64,000 bases of DNA from Gammaproteobacteria bacterium (GTDB lineage: Bacteria; Pseudomonadota; Gammaproteobacteria; Pseudomonadales; Ketobacteraceae): positions 1 to 64,000 of the forward strand of contig JABLXQ010000008.1 of the NCBI GenBank assembly GCA_013178375.1. The letters are read 5' to 3'. Below, one piece after another: positions 27,047 to 36,561 of this stretch. Within the stretch, counting starts at the first letter, position 1. Every line of letters starts with the position of its first letter. The notes under the pieces are model-generated. The model worked only from the letters and a program-made list of their open reading frames with translations. It was not told where the DNA came from and made no database searches. A program made the translations under genes and the position numbers.

Positions 27047-29203
27047 ATGGACTCGATCATCAAGCTTTCGACAACCGATACAGGCGACGATACCGGCTTT
27101 GCGTCACCCGCCAGCCTGCTGCAACTGGTCAGCCTGCCCCGACTGGCGCTGCACCATACCCGCGTCTGCCATCAACCCCACTCCGATTACCAGCAGCTGT
27201 GCACCCTGCTGCAATACGACCCCGCCCTCACCTTGCGTTATCTCTGCACGCTGCAGTCCGTCAGCGCAGGGCCCCAGCCTGAATCCATCAGCGCGCGCAT
27301 TGCGCTGGGCAGCAAGGATCTGCTGAGCCGGACCCTGCTGTGCGGCGACAGGTTCGATGAAAAATTCGCTGCCGGCTTCTGGCGAGGTGCCGAGCAATTC
27401 ATGCTGCAGCACTGGCTGGAATCGGTGCAGTGTGCGTTCCTGTCCCGGGCCCTGGCGCGAGCGATGGAACTGCCGAATTGCGATGACGTGTTTTTTGCCG
27501 GCCTTCTATACCGCTGCGGCGAACTGGCCCTGCTGACGCAGGAACGTCAGGACTATCTGCACCTGCTTGCCCACTGCGCCGATGACGAGGAACGCCGCCA
27601 GCAGGAACAGATCCAGTACCAGACCCAGCACATGTGGGTCAGCCAGCGCATCCTGAAACTGCTGGACTTCCCCCACGCTTTCCGCGACGCAACCCTGTAC
27701 TACCATCTGCCACCCAACAGCATCATCGCCGCCCATCCGGTAACGCGCATCGTGTATGTGGCGCACCGCATCGTCACCGGACAGGTAACCCGTTTCAACG
27801 AAGCGGTCGCGCTGGCACGACAGGTTCTGGACCTGCAGGCCCAGCACATCGAAATGCTGCTGGAAGGCGCACTGAACCAGGCCCAGGAAGCCCAGGAATC
27901 CCTGGCCCTGCAAGTGAACGAGCGGCTGGTGCGCCAAACCCTGTTGCCGCCCATGCCGCCGGCTGATGCCGGCAACAACCTGCACAGCGATCTGGAACAG
28001 TTGCGGGTGGAACGGGTGGCGCTTAAAAACATTCTGAGCGCCGCGTCGATGCTGGATCAGGCGGCAGACCTTGGCACGCTGCAGGAAACCATCGGCCGGC
28101 TGGCCTACCTGCTGTTCGGCTGCCGTCACGTCATGCTGTTCCGCCACCAGCCGGAGCAAGACGCGCTGCAGGGCGAAAACAGCCTGAGCCCCTCCGCCTT
28201 CGAAAATCTGCTGCGGCTGCCATTGAAACAGCCCAGCCTGCCCACGGACTGTTTCCGCCAGCAACAGCCCACCGACAACTTTCGTAACGAGGCGACCCAA
28301 CCGGCCGTGGTGGATCTGGAGCTGATGCAGTTGTCAGGCTGCCAGTCCCTGGTGGCATTGCCGCTGACCCTGGAACAACGGCGCTGGGGCTGCATGGTGC
28401 TGGCCTTCGAGCCAGACATCCAGAACCGCTTCAACATGTTGCAGCGTGCGCTCCTGTTTTACGCACAGCAGGTGCAGCAGGCGCTGGAACGACGCGATCA
28501 AAGGATGCACTGGCAACACGACCTTGCCCACTTTGAGCGCAAACTGTTTGAACATCGGCTGAAAAGGATCGCCCACGAGGTCAACAACCCTCTGAGCATC
28601 GCACAAAATCATCTGCATATAGTACAAATGAACGAGGCGCTACCGCCGGCAGTGCGGGATCATCTGGAAACCGTCATCGAACAGATCGAGGGTAGTAGCC
28701 GGATTTTACAAGCCGGCGTCGAACGACTGGATGGAACGGATTCCCGCCTGATCACGGTCAGCATCAACGAACTGATCGTGGATCTCGTCCATATGTTCAC
28801 TACGCAGGACGACACCGATTTCGAATTCAAAACGTATCTGGACGAAACACTGCCCACTATCTATATTGATGACAATTATTTACGGCAGGCGCTCATCAAC
28901 CTGATAAAAAATGCAATGGAGTGTTGCGAGGATGGGGGAATCATTCGCATCACTACACGGGGGCGTATCGTCATCAATGGACGCCAGCACGTAACCGTGC
29001 AGATTCAGGACAATGGCCCCGGCATTCCGGATCATCAGCTGGAAACACTGTTTCATCCTGGACCGAGCAGCAAGGAAGGTCGCCACGCCGGCATCGGTCT
29101 GGCCATCGTCAAGGATCTGGTTGAGGAAATGAGGGGCCTGGTTTCGTTTCAACGCAGCGAAGACGGGCAATCCACATTCTCCATTTACCTGCCCGTACAA
29201 TAA
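27047..29203 (+). CDS. HDOD-domain sensor histidine kinase
   Basis: A 718-residue cytoplasmic kinase. Residues about 20-260 are HDOD-like, a degenerate HD signalling domain (YDPALTLRYL, FFAGLLYRCGELAL), about 330-490 a GAF-like sensor, then the H-box RIAHEVNNPLSI with phosphorylatable H510, and a HATPase with the N box INLIKNAMECC, G1 DNGPGIP and G2 GIGLAIV. There is no transmembrane segment, so it senses an internal cue. The response regulator 53 nt downstream is the likely partner. HDOD plus kinase is an uncommon combination. Confidence 0.88.
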   Translation: MDSIIKLSTTDTGDDTGFASPASLLQLVSLPRLALHHTRVCHQPHSDYQQLCTLLQYDPALTLRYLCTLQSVSAGPQPESISARIALGSKDLLSRTLLCGDRFDEKFAAGFWRGAEQFMLQHWLESVQCAFLSRALARAMELPNCDDVFFAGLLYRCGELALLTQERQDYLHLLAHCADDEERRQQEQIQYQTQHMWVSQRILKLLDFPHAFRDATLYYHLPPNSIIAAHPVTRIVYVAHRIVTGQVTRFNEAVALARQVLDLQAQHIEMLLEGALNQAQEAQESLALQVNERLVRQTLLPPMPPADAGNNLHSDLEQLRVERVALKNILSAASMLDQAADLGTLQETIGRLAYLLFGCRHVMLFRHQPEQDALQGENSLSPSAFENLLRLPLKQPSLPTDCFRQQQPTDNFRNEATQPAVVDLELMQLSGCQSLVALPLTLEQRRWGCMVLAFEPDIQNRFNMLQRALLFYAQQVQQALERRDQRMHWQHDLAHFERKLFEHRLKRIAHEVNNPLSIAQNHLHIVQMNEALPPAVRDHLETVIEQIEGSSRILQAGVERLDGTDSRLITVSINELIVDLVHMFTTQDDTDFEFKTYLDETLPTIYIDDNYLRQALINLIKNAMECCEDGGIIRITTRGRIVINGRQHVTVQIQDNGPGIPDHQLETLFHPGPSSKEGRHAGIGLAIVKDLVEEMRGLVSFQRSEDGQSTFSIYLPVQ

Positions 29204-29256
29204 AAATAACCGAACAGGAAACTGGCAAGCCGACCTTTCGCCAGCAAGGAACGACC

Positions 29257-31410
29257 ATGACGATGTCCACCCGGCAGCGTGCCTATCCACATCACATACT
29301 CGCGATCGACGACAAGGCCGATCTGCTGGCCAGTCTGAAATCCCTGCTGGAAATCCATGGCTTCCGCGTTTCCACCGCCAACTCCACCGAACAGGCCATC
29401 GACAGCCTGAAAAAAAGCAATTTCGACCTGGTCCTGCTGGACATCCTGATGCCGCAACTGAGCGGCCATGAAGTGCTGCGCTTCGTACAGGAAAAACGTG
29501 CCGACATTCCAGTGATCGTGATCAGCGGCGACTACTCCTTTTCCTCGGTGTCTACTGTGCTCAAGCGCGGTGCCTGCGACTTCATCCGCAAACCCTATGT
29601 GGCAGAAGAGCTGATCAACGCCATCGACAATGCGCTGGACAAGCGCCGGCTGGAATTCGAATTCAAAACCATGCAGCAACGCATCCAGCAGTCAGAGAAG
29701 ATGCACCGCTTCATGGTGAACAACTCACCGGACATCATCTACATCCTGAACGAACGCGGCCACATCACCTTTATCAACGACAGCGTGGAAAAGCTGCTGA
29801 ACCTGCCCAAGGATGAACTGGTGGGCAGCCATTTCAGCGCACTGACCGGCGACGATGAATCCCGCAACCATCCGTTCACGTTCAATGAACGGCGCGCCAG
29901 TGGCCGCAAGACCCAGAACCGCGAAATGCACCTGCGCAAACGTCTGTGCATCAATGGCGATGGCAGCACCACCAGCCTGTCGGTGCCGTTCGAGATCAAT
30001 GCCATGGGCATCTACGAGGTAGAAAAGCTTACCGGCAAACGCCAGTTCCGCGGCACCTACGGCATTGCGCGGGACATTACCGATCGCAAGCAGGCGGAAA
30101 ATTTCATGCGCTTCCAGGCGTATCACGACCTGCTGACCGGCCTGCCCAACCGTTCCCTGTTCCGCGACCGGCTGTCGCTGGCCATTTCCCACGCCAAGCG
30201 CGCCGGGACCCGTGCGGCTGTCATGTTTCTGGATCTGGACCGCTTCAAGATCATCAACGACACCCTGGGCCACAATATCGGTGACCTACTGATCCAGGCG
30301 GTTTCACGCCGCATCAGCGAGTGCCTGCGGGAAGGCGACACCCTGTCCCGCTTTGGCGGCGACGAATTCACCCTGCTGCTGCCCAACCTGAAAGCCCAGA
30401 ACGACGCCGCCATCATCGCGCGCAAAATCACGTCTGAACTGAAGCAGGTGTTTTTCATCGAGCAACATGAGATCGTGATATCCGGGTCCATCGGCATTGC
30501 CATGTATCCCGAGCATGGCGAACAGATCGATGCCCTGATCCAGAATGCCGATATTGCCATGTACCACACCAAGTCCCACGGCAAGAACGGGCACCAGTTT
30601 TTCAGCGAGCAGATGAACCAGGCGTTCGCCGACAAGCTGTCGATCGAGCGCGACCTGCGTGGCTGCCTGGAGCAGCACCAACTGTTTCTGGAATATCAGC
30701 CGATCATCAATGTCAGCACCGGCAACGTGTATGCGCTGGAAGCCTATCTGCGCTGGAAGCATCCACAACGGGGGCTGGTGTTGCCCAAGGAGTTTCTGAA
30801 AATTGCCGAGGAAACTGGCCAGCTGATCGATATCGGCGCCTGGGTGGTGAACCGGGTGTGCGAGGATCTGCAGCAGTGGCAGAATCCGATCCTGAAAATC
30901 GCCATCAACTTCAATCCGCTGCAGGTTGAGCACCCGGATTTTGAAAACATGCTGATGTGCGCCATGCAGAAATACAATGTGTCGCCCAACCAGATCGAGA
31001 TCGAGATCACCGAGCAGTTGCTGATCCGCGACCAGACCAGCATTGCCGCCAAACTGCGCCGGCTGACGCGGCTCGGCTTCTCCATCGCGGTGGACAACTT
31101 CGGCACCGGCTTCTCCTCGCTCAGCTGCCTGCACCAGCTGCCCATCAACACCATCAAGCTGGACCAGTCCTTCATCCGTCATATCGGCGACGACACCAAG
31201 AGCGGCGACGCCTGCATCGTCAACGCCATCGCGGCCATGGCCAATGGCCTCAACCTGAATCTGGTGGCCGAAGGGGTGGAAACACTGGCGCAGAAGAACT
31301 ACCTCACCCACCTGGGCTGTTACACCATGCAGGGTTATCTGTTCCAGCACCCGGTGAGCAGCGAGGAAGCGCGCAACATTACCATCGCCCCGCTGCTGCT
31401 GGCGCAATAG
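29257..31410 (+). CDS. Response regulator with PAS, GGDEF and degenerate EAL domains
   Basis: A 717-residue c-di-GMP regulator. The receiver domain has D18-D19 and phosphoacceptor D62 (LLDILMP) plus K in IRKPY. A PAS domain (about 150-290) with its C-terminal PAC block follows. GGDEF is canonical (367-371) with an intact I-site R358-x-x-D361, so diguanylate cyclase activity with feedback inhibition is expected. The EAL domain retains ITEQLL and AEGVE, but its name motif reads E495-A-Y497 and the metal-site DDFGTG reads D613-N614-FGTG, so phosphodiesterase activity is doubtful. Forms a two-component pair with the HDOD kinase. Confidence 0.9.
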   Translation: MTMSTRQRAYPHHILAIDDKADLLASLKSLLEIHGFRVSTANSTEQAIDSLKKSNFDLVLLDILMPQLSGHEVLRFVQEKRADIPVIVISGDYSFSSVSTVLKRGACDFIRKPYVAEELINAIDNALDKRRLEFEFKTMQQRIQQSEKMHRFMVNNSPDIIYILNERGHITFINDSVEKLLNLPKDELVGSHFSALTGDDESRNHPFTFNERRASGRKTQNREMHLRKRLCINGDGSTTSLSVPFEINAMGIYEVEKLTGKRQFRGTYGIARDITDRKQAENFMRFQAYHDLLTGLPNRSLFRDRLSLAISHAKRAGTRAAVMFLDLDRFKIINDTLGHNIGDLLIQAVSRRISECLREGDTLSRFGGDEFTLLLPNLKAQNDAAIIARKITSELKQVFFIEQHEIVISGSIGIAMYPEHGEQIDALIQNADIAMYHTKSHGKNGHQFFSEQMNQAFADKLSIERDLRGCLEQHQLFLEYQPIINVSTGNVYALEAYLRWKHPQRGLVLPKEFLKIAEETGQLIDIGAWVVNRVCEDLQQWQNPILKIAINFNPLQVEHPDFENMLMCAMQKYNVSPNQIEIEITEQLLIRDQTSIAAKLRRLTRLGFSIAVDNFGTGFSSLSCLHQLPINTIKLDQSFIRHIGDDTKSGDACIVNAIAAMANGLNLNLVAEGVETLAQKNYLTHLGCYTMQGYLFQHPVSSEEARNITIAPLLLAQ

Positions 31411-31430
31411 GACGTCCTGCCGGCTCGAAA

Positions 31431-31486
31431 AAAATGATCGGGATCATTTTGTCTATAACCGTTTCCTGACATGATCAACTGATCAT
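31431..31486. promoter_or_regulatory. Two ATGATC/GATCAT dyads upstream of the CoA-transferase
   Basis: AAAATGATC-GG-GATCATTTT (31431-31450) is a perfect 9-bp dyad, and ATGATCA-AC-TGATCAT (31471-31486) a perfect 7-bp dyad; both share the half-site ATGATC. They flank about 20 nt that could hold a promoter, 20-75 nt before the CoA-transferase ATG. The layout suggests a repressor or activator with two sites. The first could alternatively be a weak terminator for the preceding gene. Confidence 0.5.
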
Positions 31487-31505
31487 CGCCAGGGAAATTG
31501 CATGC

Positions 31506-33683
31506 ATGAAAAAGAATCCTGCCATCGTCGATTCCGTCGAACGCTGCGTCGATCTGATCATTGAAACCGTGGGCTCCGACATCCGGGTAGGCCTGCCGCT
31601 GGGATTGGGAAAACCACCGGAATTCATCAATGCCCTGTATGCGCGGGTGAAGTCCAACCCATCTCTGCGGTTGACCATCCTCACTGCGCTGTCGCTGGAA
31701 GTACCTCCCGCCGGCAGTGGCGTGCAGCGCAATTTCATGGAGCCTTTCCTCGAACGCGTGTTTGGCAATTATCCCGGCCTGGATTACATGCGGGATCTGC
31801 GCAAGGGCGCCGTGCCGGCCAACGTGGAAATCCACGAATTCTTTTTCAAATCCGGATCGATGCTCGACAATAATCTGGCCCAGCAGAATTACATTTGCAC
31901 CAACTACACCCACGCGCCACGCGATATCCTGGCCCGGGGCGTTAACGTGCTGGCCCAGATGATCGCGCACCGGGTGCGAGATGGCGTCGACCAGTACAGC
32001 CTGAGCTGCAATCCGGAAACCATCCGCGACATCGTGCCTTCCCTGCGCAAACAGCAACAGCAGGGAGTACCTACCATGATCATCGGCCAGGTCAACGACA
32101 ACCTGCCGTTCATGGTGAATGATGCGCAGGTGGACGCGGATTACTTCGATATCATCGTCAACAATCCCCGCTACCATTCCACTTTGTTCGGCCCGCCCAA
32201 CATGCCGGTGAGCACCATCGATTACATGATCGGGCTGCACACCAGCACGCTGATTGCCGATGGCGGCACACTGCAGATCGGTATCGGTTCCCTGGGCGAC
32301 GCCATCGTGCACGCCTGCGAGATGCGGCAGCAGAACAACACGGCCTACCGGGGCATCCTGCACAACCTGGGTATCGAAGCGAAATGCGGTGATCTGATCA
32401 AGCGTGAAGGCGGACTCGATCCGTTCGTCACCGGCCTGTACGGCAATAGTGAAATGTTCGTGGGTGGGTTTTACTTCCTTATCAAGTCCGGCATTCTGCG
32501 GCGCAAGGTGTATGAGCACGAAGGACTGCAGCGGCTGCTGAACGAAGGCAAGCTGCAGGAAAAGCTGCAGCCGGATACGCTGGACATGCTGTGGCAGGAA
32601 GGCGTCATCCACAGCCACCTGAGCCGGAAGGATCTGGAATTCATGCAGTATTTCGGCATTCTGCCGGCAACGCTGCAGCTGGAACAGCACGCGCTGGTGA
32701 CGCCGGAAGGTCAACGCTTCTCCATCGATCTGCGCGACGACGCCAACCGCCAGGCCTTGGCGCAGGCCTGTCTGGGACAGCAGTTGAAACACGGCCGCAT
32801 CATGCACGGCGGATTCTTCCTGGGCCCGAAAGCGTTCTACGAAGGCCTGAAGCAATTCGACGACGAGATGCTGGAATCGATCAACATGACCAACATCAGC
32901 TACGTCAACCAGTTATATGGAAGTGAACAGGTAAAGCGGTTGCAACGGCATAAATCGCGTTTCATGAACACGGTTTTCCTGGCGCACATGCTGGGCGGAG
33001 CGACGTCCGACGGACTGGACAACGGCAAGGTGGTGAGTGGTGTGGGTGGCCAGTACAATTTCGTGGCGCAGGCCCATGAACTGGAAGGCGGCCGTTCGAT
33101 CCTGATGCTGAAAAGTACGCGGGTGAAGGATACGCACACCCAGTCCAACGTGGTGTGGAATTATGGCCATACCACCATTCCCCGTCACCTGCGCGACATC
33201 TATGTCACTGAATATGGCATCGCCGATGTGCGCGGAAAATCGGATCGCGATGTAGTGAGTGCCATGCTCAACATTGCTGATTCGCGCTTCCAGCCGGAGC
33301 TGATGAAAAAGGCGATCCAGGTGGGCAAACTGCCCGCTACCCATTCGATTCCGGAAATCTACCGCCACAACACGCCGGAGCGGCTGGAGCAGATCATTCA
33401 GCCATTCCGCGACCAGGGTCTGTTCCCGACCTTCCCCTGCGGTACCGACTTCACCATGGATGAACTGGTGATCGCCCGCTGCCTGAAAGCGGTAAAGGCC
33501 CGCACCACAAGCAAGTCGGTGCTGGCACGGGCCGCACTCAAGGCGATGCGCAATGGCAATGCAGCGGCGGACCCGAAATACCTGCCGTATCTGGAACGGG
33601 TGAAACTGACCAATCCCACCAATCTGCAGGATCGTATCGCGCGGGTGTTACTGCTGGAAGAACTGGCTGGAGCCCTGAAATAG
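31506..33683 (+). CDS. Acetyl-CoA hydrolase/CoA-transferase family protein
   Basis: A 725-residue protein of the acetyl-CoA hydrolase/transferase family, which moves CoA between short acids or hydrolyses acyl-Co[16 protein letters not shown] is the nucleotide/CoA region of the N-terminal half; the C-terminal domain shows [21 protein letters not shown] and [17 protein letters not shown]. Typical members have 430-650 residues; the excess lies in a middle segment of about 150 residues (near 380-500). Two palindromes precede it. Monocistronic. Substrate acid not determinable. Confidence 0.85.
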   Translation: MKKNPAIVDSVERCVDLIIETVGSDIRVGLPLGLGKPPEFINALYARVKSNPSLRLTILTALSLEVPPAGSGVQRNFMEPFLERVFGNYPGLDYMRDLRKGAVPANVEIHEFFFKSGSMLDNNLAQQNYICTNYTHAPRDILARGVNVLAQMIAHRVRDGVDQYSLSCNPETIRDIVPSLRKQQQQGVPTMIIGQVNDNLPFMVNDAQVDADYFDIIVNNPRYHSTLFGPPNMPVSTIDYMIGLHTSTLIADGGTLQIGIGSLGDAIVHACEMRQQNNTAYRGILHNLGIEAKCGDLIKREGGLDPFVTGLYGNSEMFVGGFYFLIKSGILRRKVYEHEGLQRLLNEGKLQEKLQPDTLDMLWQEGVIHSHLSRKDLEFMQYFGILPATLQLEQHALVTPEGQRFSIDLRDDANRQALAQACLGQQLKHGRIMHGGFFLGPKAFYEGLKQFDDEMLESINMTNISYVNQLYGSEQVKRLQRHKSRFMNTVFLAHMLGGATSDGLDNGKVVSGVGGQYNFVAQAHELEGGRSILMLKSTRVKDTHTQSNVVWNYGHTTIPRHLRDIYVTEYGIADVRGKSDRDVVSAMLNIADSRFQPELMKKAIQVGKLPATHSIPEIYRHNTPERLEQIIQPFRDQGLFPTFPCGTDFTMDELVIARCLKAVKARTTSKSVLARAALKAMRNGNAAADPKYLPYLERVKLTNPTNLQDRIARVLLLEELAGALK

Positions 33684-33700
33684 ACGGGCTATTTAACGCA

Positions 33701-33726
33701 CGAGCGCAACTCAGCTGTTGCGCTCG
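33701..33726. terminator. Hairpin between convergent genes, possible bidirectional terminator
   Basis: CGAGCGCAAC/GTTGCGCTCG (33701-33710 and 33717-33726), a 10-bp perfect stem with a 6-nt loop, sits between the CoA-transferase and the DHOD-like gene and includes the latter's stop codon. It lacks a clean T run. Confidence 0.5.
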
Positions 33727-34616
33727 ATCACGCTGATGTAGTTAGAGCGTTCATACGCTGACGGATCAGCCAGATGTCCGTAGCTCATTTTGCCGCGCAC
33801 ATCGTCCACTGACGCGTAGCCCTTGGTCTGCATCCACTCTTCCATGCCCCGCAGCAGGCGGCCCACTTCGTCCACGCCACGCTGGAACAGCACGCTGCAC
33901 AGCTGCACCGCGTCGGCACCCACCAGTAACGCTTTCAGGATATCAGCCGGTTCGTGAAAACCGCCGGTCGCCGCCAGCGACAGCTTCACCTGCTCGCGCA
34001 GGATCGCGATCCAGCGAATCCGCAGCAGGGCTTCGTCAGACGTGCTCAGATGCAGGGTGGGAGTGATGGTGAGGGTATCCAGATCGATGTCCGGCAGGTA
34101 AAAACGATTGAACAGCACCACACCGTCGATACCGGTATCTTCAAGACGCTTCACCAGATGGGCGATGGAAGAAAACTGGTGGGTAAGTTTCACCGAAACG
34201 GGAATGCCAATGTGGGAACGCAGCTTGTACACCAGATCGATATAACGGCGCTCGATGTTGTCACTGCTTTCCTGCACGCTGGCGGCAATGTAGTAGATGT
34301 TCAGTTCCAGCGCGTCGCAGCCGCTTTGCTCCAGCTGTGCCGCCTGTTCCAGCCAGCCGCCCTCGGTAATGCCGTTGAGGCTGCCGATCACCGGAATCGA
34401 CAACGCATCCTTGTAGCGGCGGATGCGATCCAGGTAGCTGGGCAACTGCTGCGGATCGGCCTGCACCGCTTCTTCGAACAGGGACGGCAGAATCAGCGCA
34501 CCGATGCCCGCCGCCTCCAGTTGCTGCGCCGATGCCAACTCCGCCGTCAGCGGCGACGCCGAGGCGATCAGCGGGTTTTTCAGGGTCAGTCCACAATAGC
34601 GGGTCGTAAAGTCCAT
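33711..34616 (-). CDS. Dihydroorotate dehydrogenase-like flavoprotein
   Basis: A 301-residue TIM-barrel protein of the PyrD-like group: NPLIASASPLT at the start, ELNIYYIA, PVSVKLT with the FMN-contacting Lys, and AATGGFHEPADILKALLVGADAVQLCS for the phosphate site. The sequence belongs to the DHOD-like paralogues often found near pyruvate:ferredoxin oxidoreductase genes rather than in pyrimidine synthesis, so its substrate is uncertain. ATG 34616 is preferred over the TTG 12 codons upstream. Here it follows a ThDP enzyme by 154 nt on the same strand. Confidence 0.8.
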   Translation of the reverse strand: MDFTTRYCGLTLKNPLIASASPLTAELASAQQLEAAGIGALILPSLFEEAVQADPQQLPSYLDRIRRYKDALSIPVIGSLNGITEGGWLEQAAQLEQSGCDALELNIYYIAASVQESSDNIERRYIDLVYKLRSHIGIPVSVKLTHQFSSIAHLVKRLEDTGIDGVVLFNRFYLPDIDLDTLTITPTLHLSTSDEALLRIRWIAILREQVKLSLAATGGFHEPADILKALLVGADAVQLCSVLFQRGVDEVGRLLRGMEEWMQTKGYASVDDVRGKMSYGHLADPSAYERSNYISVIERNS

Positions 34617-34770
34617 GACGGCGGCATCCTCGGGCACAGCAATATACTTCAAAGTATATCTGCTTTGGCCAAACCATCATGACACAGGACAACCCCCGGT
34701 CATCCACTATCCATTTTTGGCGCCAAAACCAGATACTTAGCGCTGCTGCCCGGGAATCAGCCTGCCAGAT

Positions 34771-36507
34771 TTAACCCGTGACCCGCCGCATCAGCGCCCG
34801 GCCGATAAAGCGCGCCTTGGTGCCCAGATTGAACCGCTTCAGGTTGGTGCCGACGATGCCCTCGGTAAAGCGGGTCCGCTTGGAATAGTCGATCTTCACA
34901 TCCACGATCACCGGCACATTGTCCCGCGCCATCTGCAGTGCCTTGGTCACCACATCGTCGCAATCCACGTTGCGCTCCAGTGCCAGGAAGCGCGCACCGG
35001 TGGCCCGCGCCACGCCGGACACATCCAGCCCGTTCAGCACCGTGCAGGTTTTGCGGTTGTAGGGAATTTCCTGGGCCTGGGAAATCTGCGACAGCTCACC
35101 GTCATGAAACACGAAAAATACCGAACCCAGTTTCAGGTTGGTGGCAGTGAGGATTTCCATGCAGGTCATGGTGAAGGCGCCGTCGCCGATGATGCCCACC
35201 ACCTGTTTGTCGGGGTTGGCCAGCTTGGTGCCGATCACCGCCGGCACGGCGTAACCCATGCAGTTGAAATCGGTCGGCGAAATCATGTGCTTGCTGCGGT
35301 GGATCGGCATCAGTTCGGCAGTCAGGAAGGTGTGGTTGCCATCATCCACCACCACGAAGTCTTCATCGTCCAGCGCCTTGCGCAGGCTGCGGAAGAAATG
35401 CAGCGGATTCACCCGGTCACCGCTGTCGTGCTGCAGCCAGACCTGGGTGTAGGCGTCCTTGTCCTTCAGGATCTGCTCGCGGATGTTATTGCGTTCGTTC
35501 ACCGGTTCCGGCAGTTTTTGCATTGCATCCCACAACAGCTCCAGCACCTGGGCCGCATCTCCCTCCAGCGCCACCCTGGCCGGATAATTGGCGTGAAACA
35601 CCCGCGGATTGATATCGATGTGGATCAGGTTGTCGGTCACTTTCACGCCAAAACTGCCAGTAGCGATTTCACCAAAGCGGGTGCCGATCGCCAGCATGCA
35701 GTCGCAATTGCGGAACGCATTTTCGGCAGCGGGAACTGACGACGGTCCAAAACTCATGCCGGTGTGCAGTGGATGATTGGCGGGAAACACGCTCAGGCCC
35801 TGCAATGTGGTACTCACCGGCGCATTCAGGTATTCGGCGATGCGGGCTACCTGATCCGTGGCATCCCGTGCGCCCCAGCCCACAAAAATACCAGGGTTCT
35901 TCGCCTGTGCCAGCAATTCCGCTGCCTTGGTCACCAGCGCGGCTTCTACCAATACGGGTTGCGGCGGTGCAGGTTCAAACGGCGGCAGACCATCCACTTC
36001 CCCGGTAAACAGCTGGATGTTCACCGGCACTTCCACGAATACCGGCCCGGGCTCGCCTTCGTTGGCAATCCGGTAAGCTTCAAAAATGGTGGGAATGATT
36101 TCGGAATGACGGCTGATCTTGAAGGTTTTCTTAGTGATCTCGTTGAGAAAATTCTGCTGATCCATTTCATGCAGCTGATAGGTGTAAGGCACGTCGGTGC
36201 GCACGCCGCCGGAAATCACCAGCATGGGAATACCATCTAGATACGCCTCGCCGATGCCCGCTGACGCATAGGCCGCTCCCGCCGCCGGCACGATCACCAG
36301 CGTGCCGATGCTGGACGATGTACGGCTGATGGCATCCGCCATGAAGGCGCCACCGGCCTCGTGCGTCACCAATATCGGCTGGATGCTGTCGGAATTGTTC
36401 AGCTCGTCATACAGCTCGGTGTTGTGCACGCCGGGAATGCCGAAGGTGTAGCGTACGCCGATCTGTTCCAGCGCATATCGAACCAGCCACGCACCTGTTT
36501 TTTTCAT
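34771..36507 (-). CDS. Thiamine diphosphate-dependent enzyme, acetolactate synthase-like
   Basis: A 578-residue three-domain ThDP enzyme. The cofactor-activating Glu is in VTHEAGGAFMADA; the ThDP/Mg motif begins GDGAFTMTCMEILTAT. The usual NN that ends this motif in acetolactate synthase reads H-D (FHDGELSQI), a variant of an uncharacterised subgroup, so acetolactate synthesis should not be assumed. A decarboxylase, lyase or C-C hydrolase is possible. It lies 54 nt after a COG3573 flavoprotein gene on the same strand, suggesting they act together. Confidence 0.85.
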   Translation of the reverse strand: MKKTGAWLVRYALEQIGVRYTFGIPGVHNTELYDELNNSDSIQPILVTHEAGGAFMADAISRTSSSIGTLVIVPAAGAAYASAGIGEAYLDGIPMLVISGGVRTDVPYTYQLHEMDQQNFLNEITKKTFKISRHSEIIPTIFEAYRIANEGEPGPVFVEVPVNIQLFTGEVDGLPPFEPAPPQPVLVEAALVTKAAELLAQAKNPGIFVGWGARDATDQVARIAEYLNAPVSTTLQGLSVFPANHPLHTGMSFGPSSVPAAENAFRNCDCMLAIGTRFGEIATGSFGVKVTDNLIHIDINPRVFHANYPARVALEGDAAQVLELLWDAMQKLPEPVNERNNIREQILKDKDAYTQVWLQHDSGDRVNPLHFFRSLRKALDDEDFVVVDDGNHTFLTAELMPIHRSKHMISPTDFNCMGYAVPAVIGTKLANPDKQVVGIIGDGAFTMTCMEILTATNLKLGSVFFVFHDGELSQISQAQEIPYNRKTCTVLNGLDVSGVARATGARFLALERNVDCDDVVTKALQMARDNVPVIVDVKIDYSKRTRFTEGIVGTNLKRFNLGTKARFIGRALMRRVTG

Positions 36508-36561
36508 TGTTGTTTCCTGTCGAATCAGTGAAGAAAAATAATCAAAACAAAATGGTTTCAA

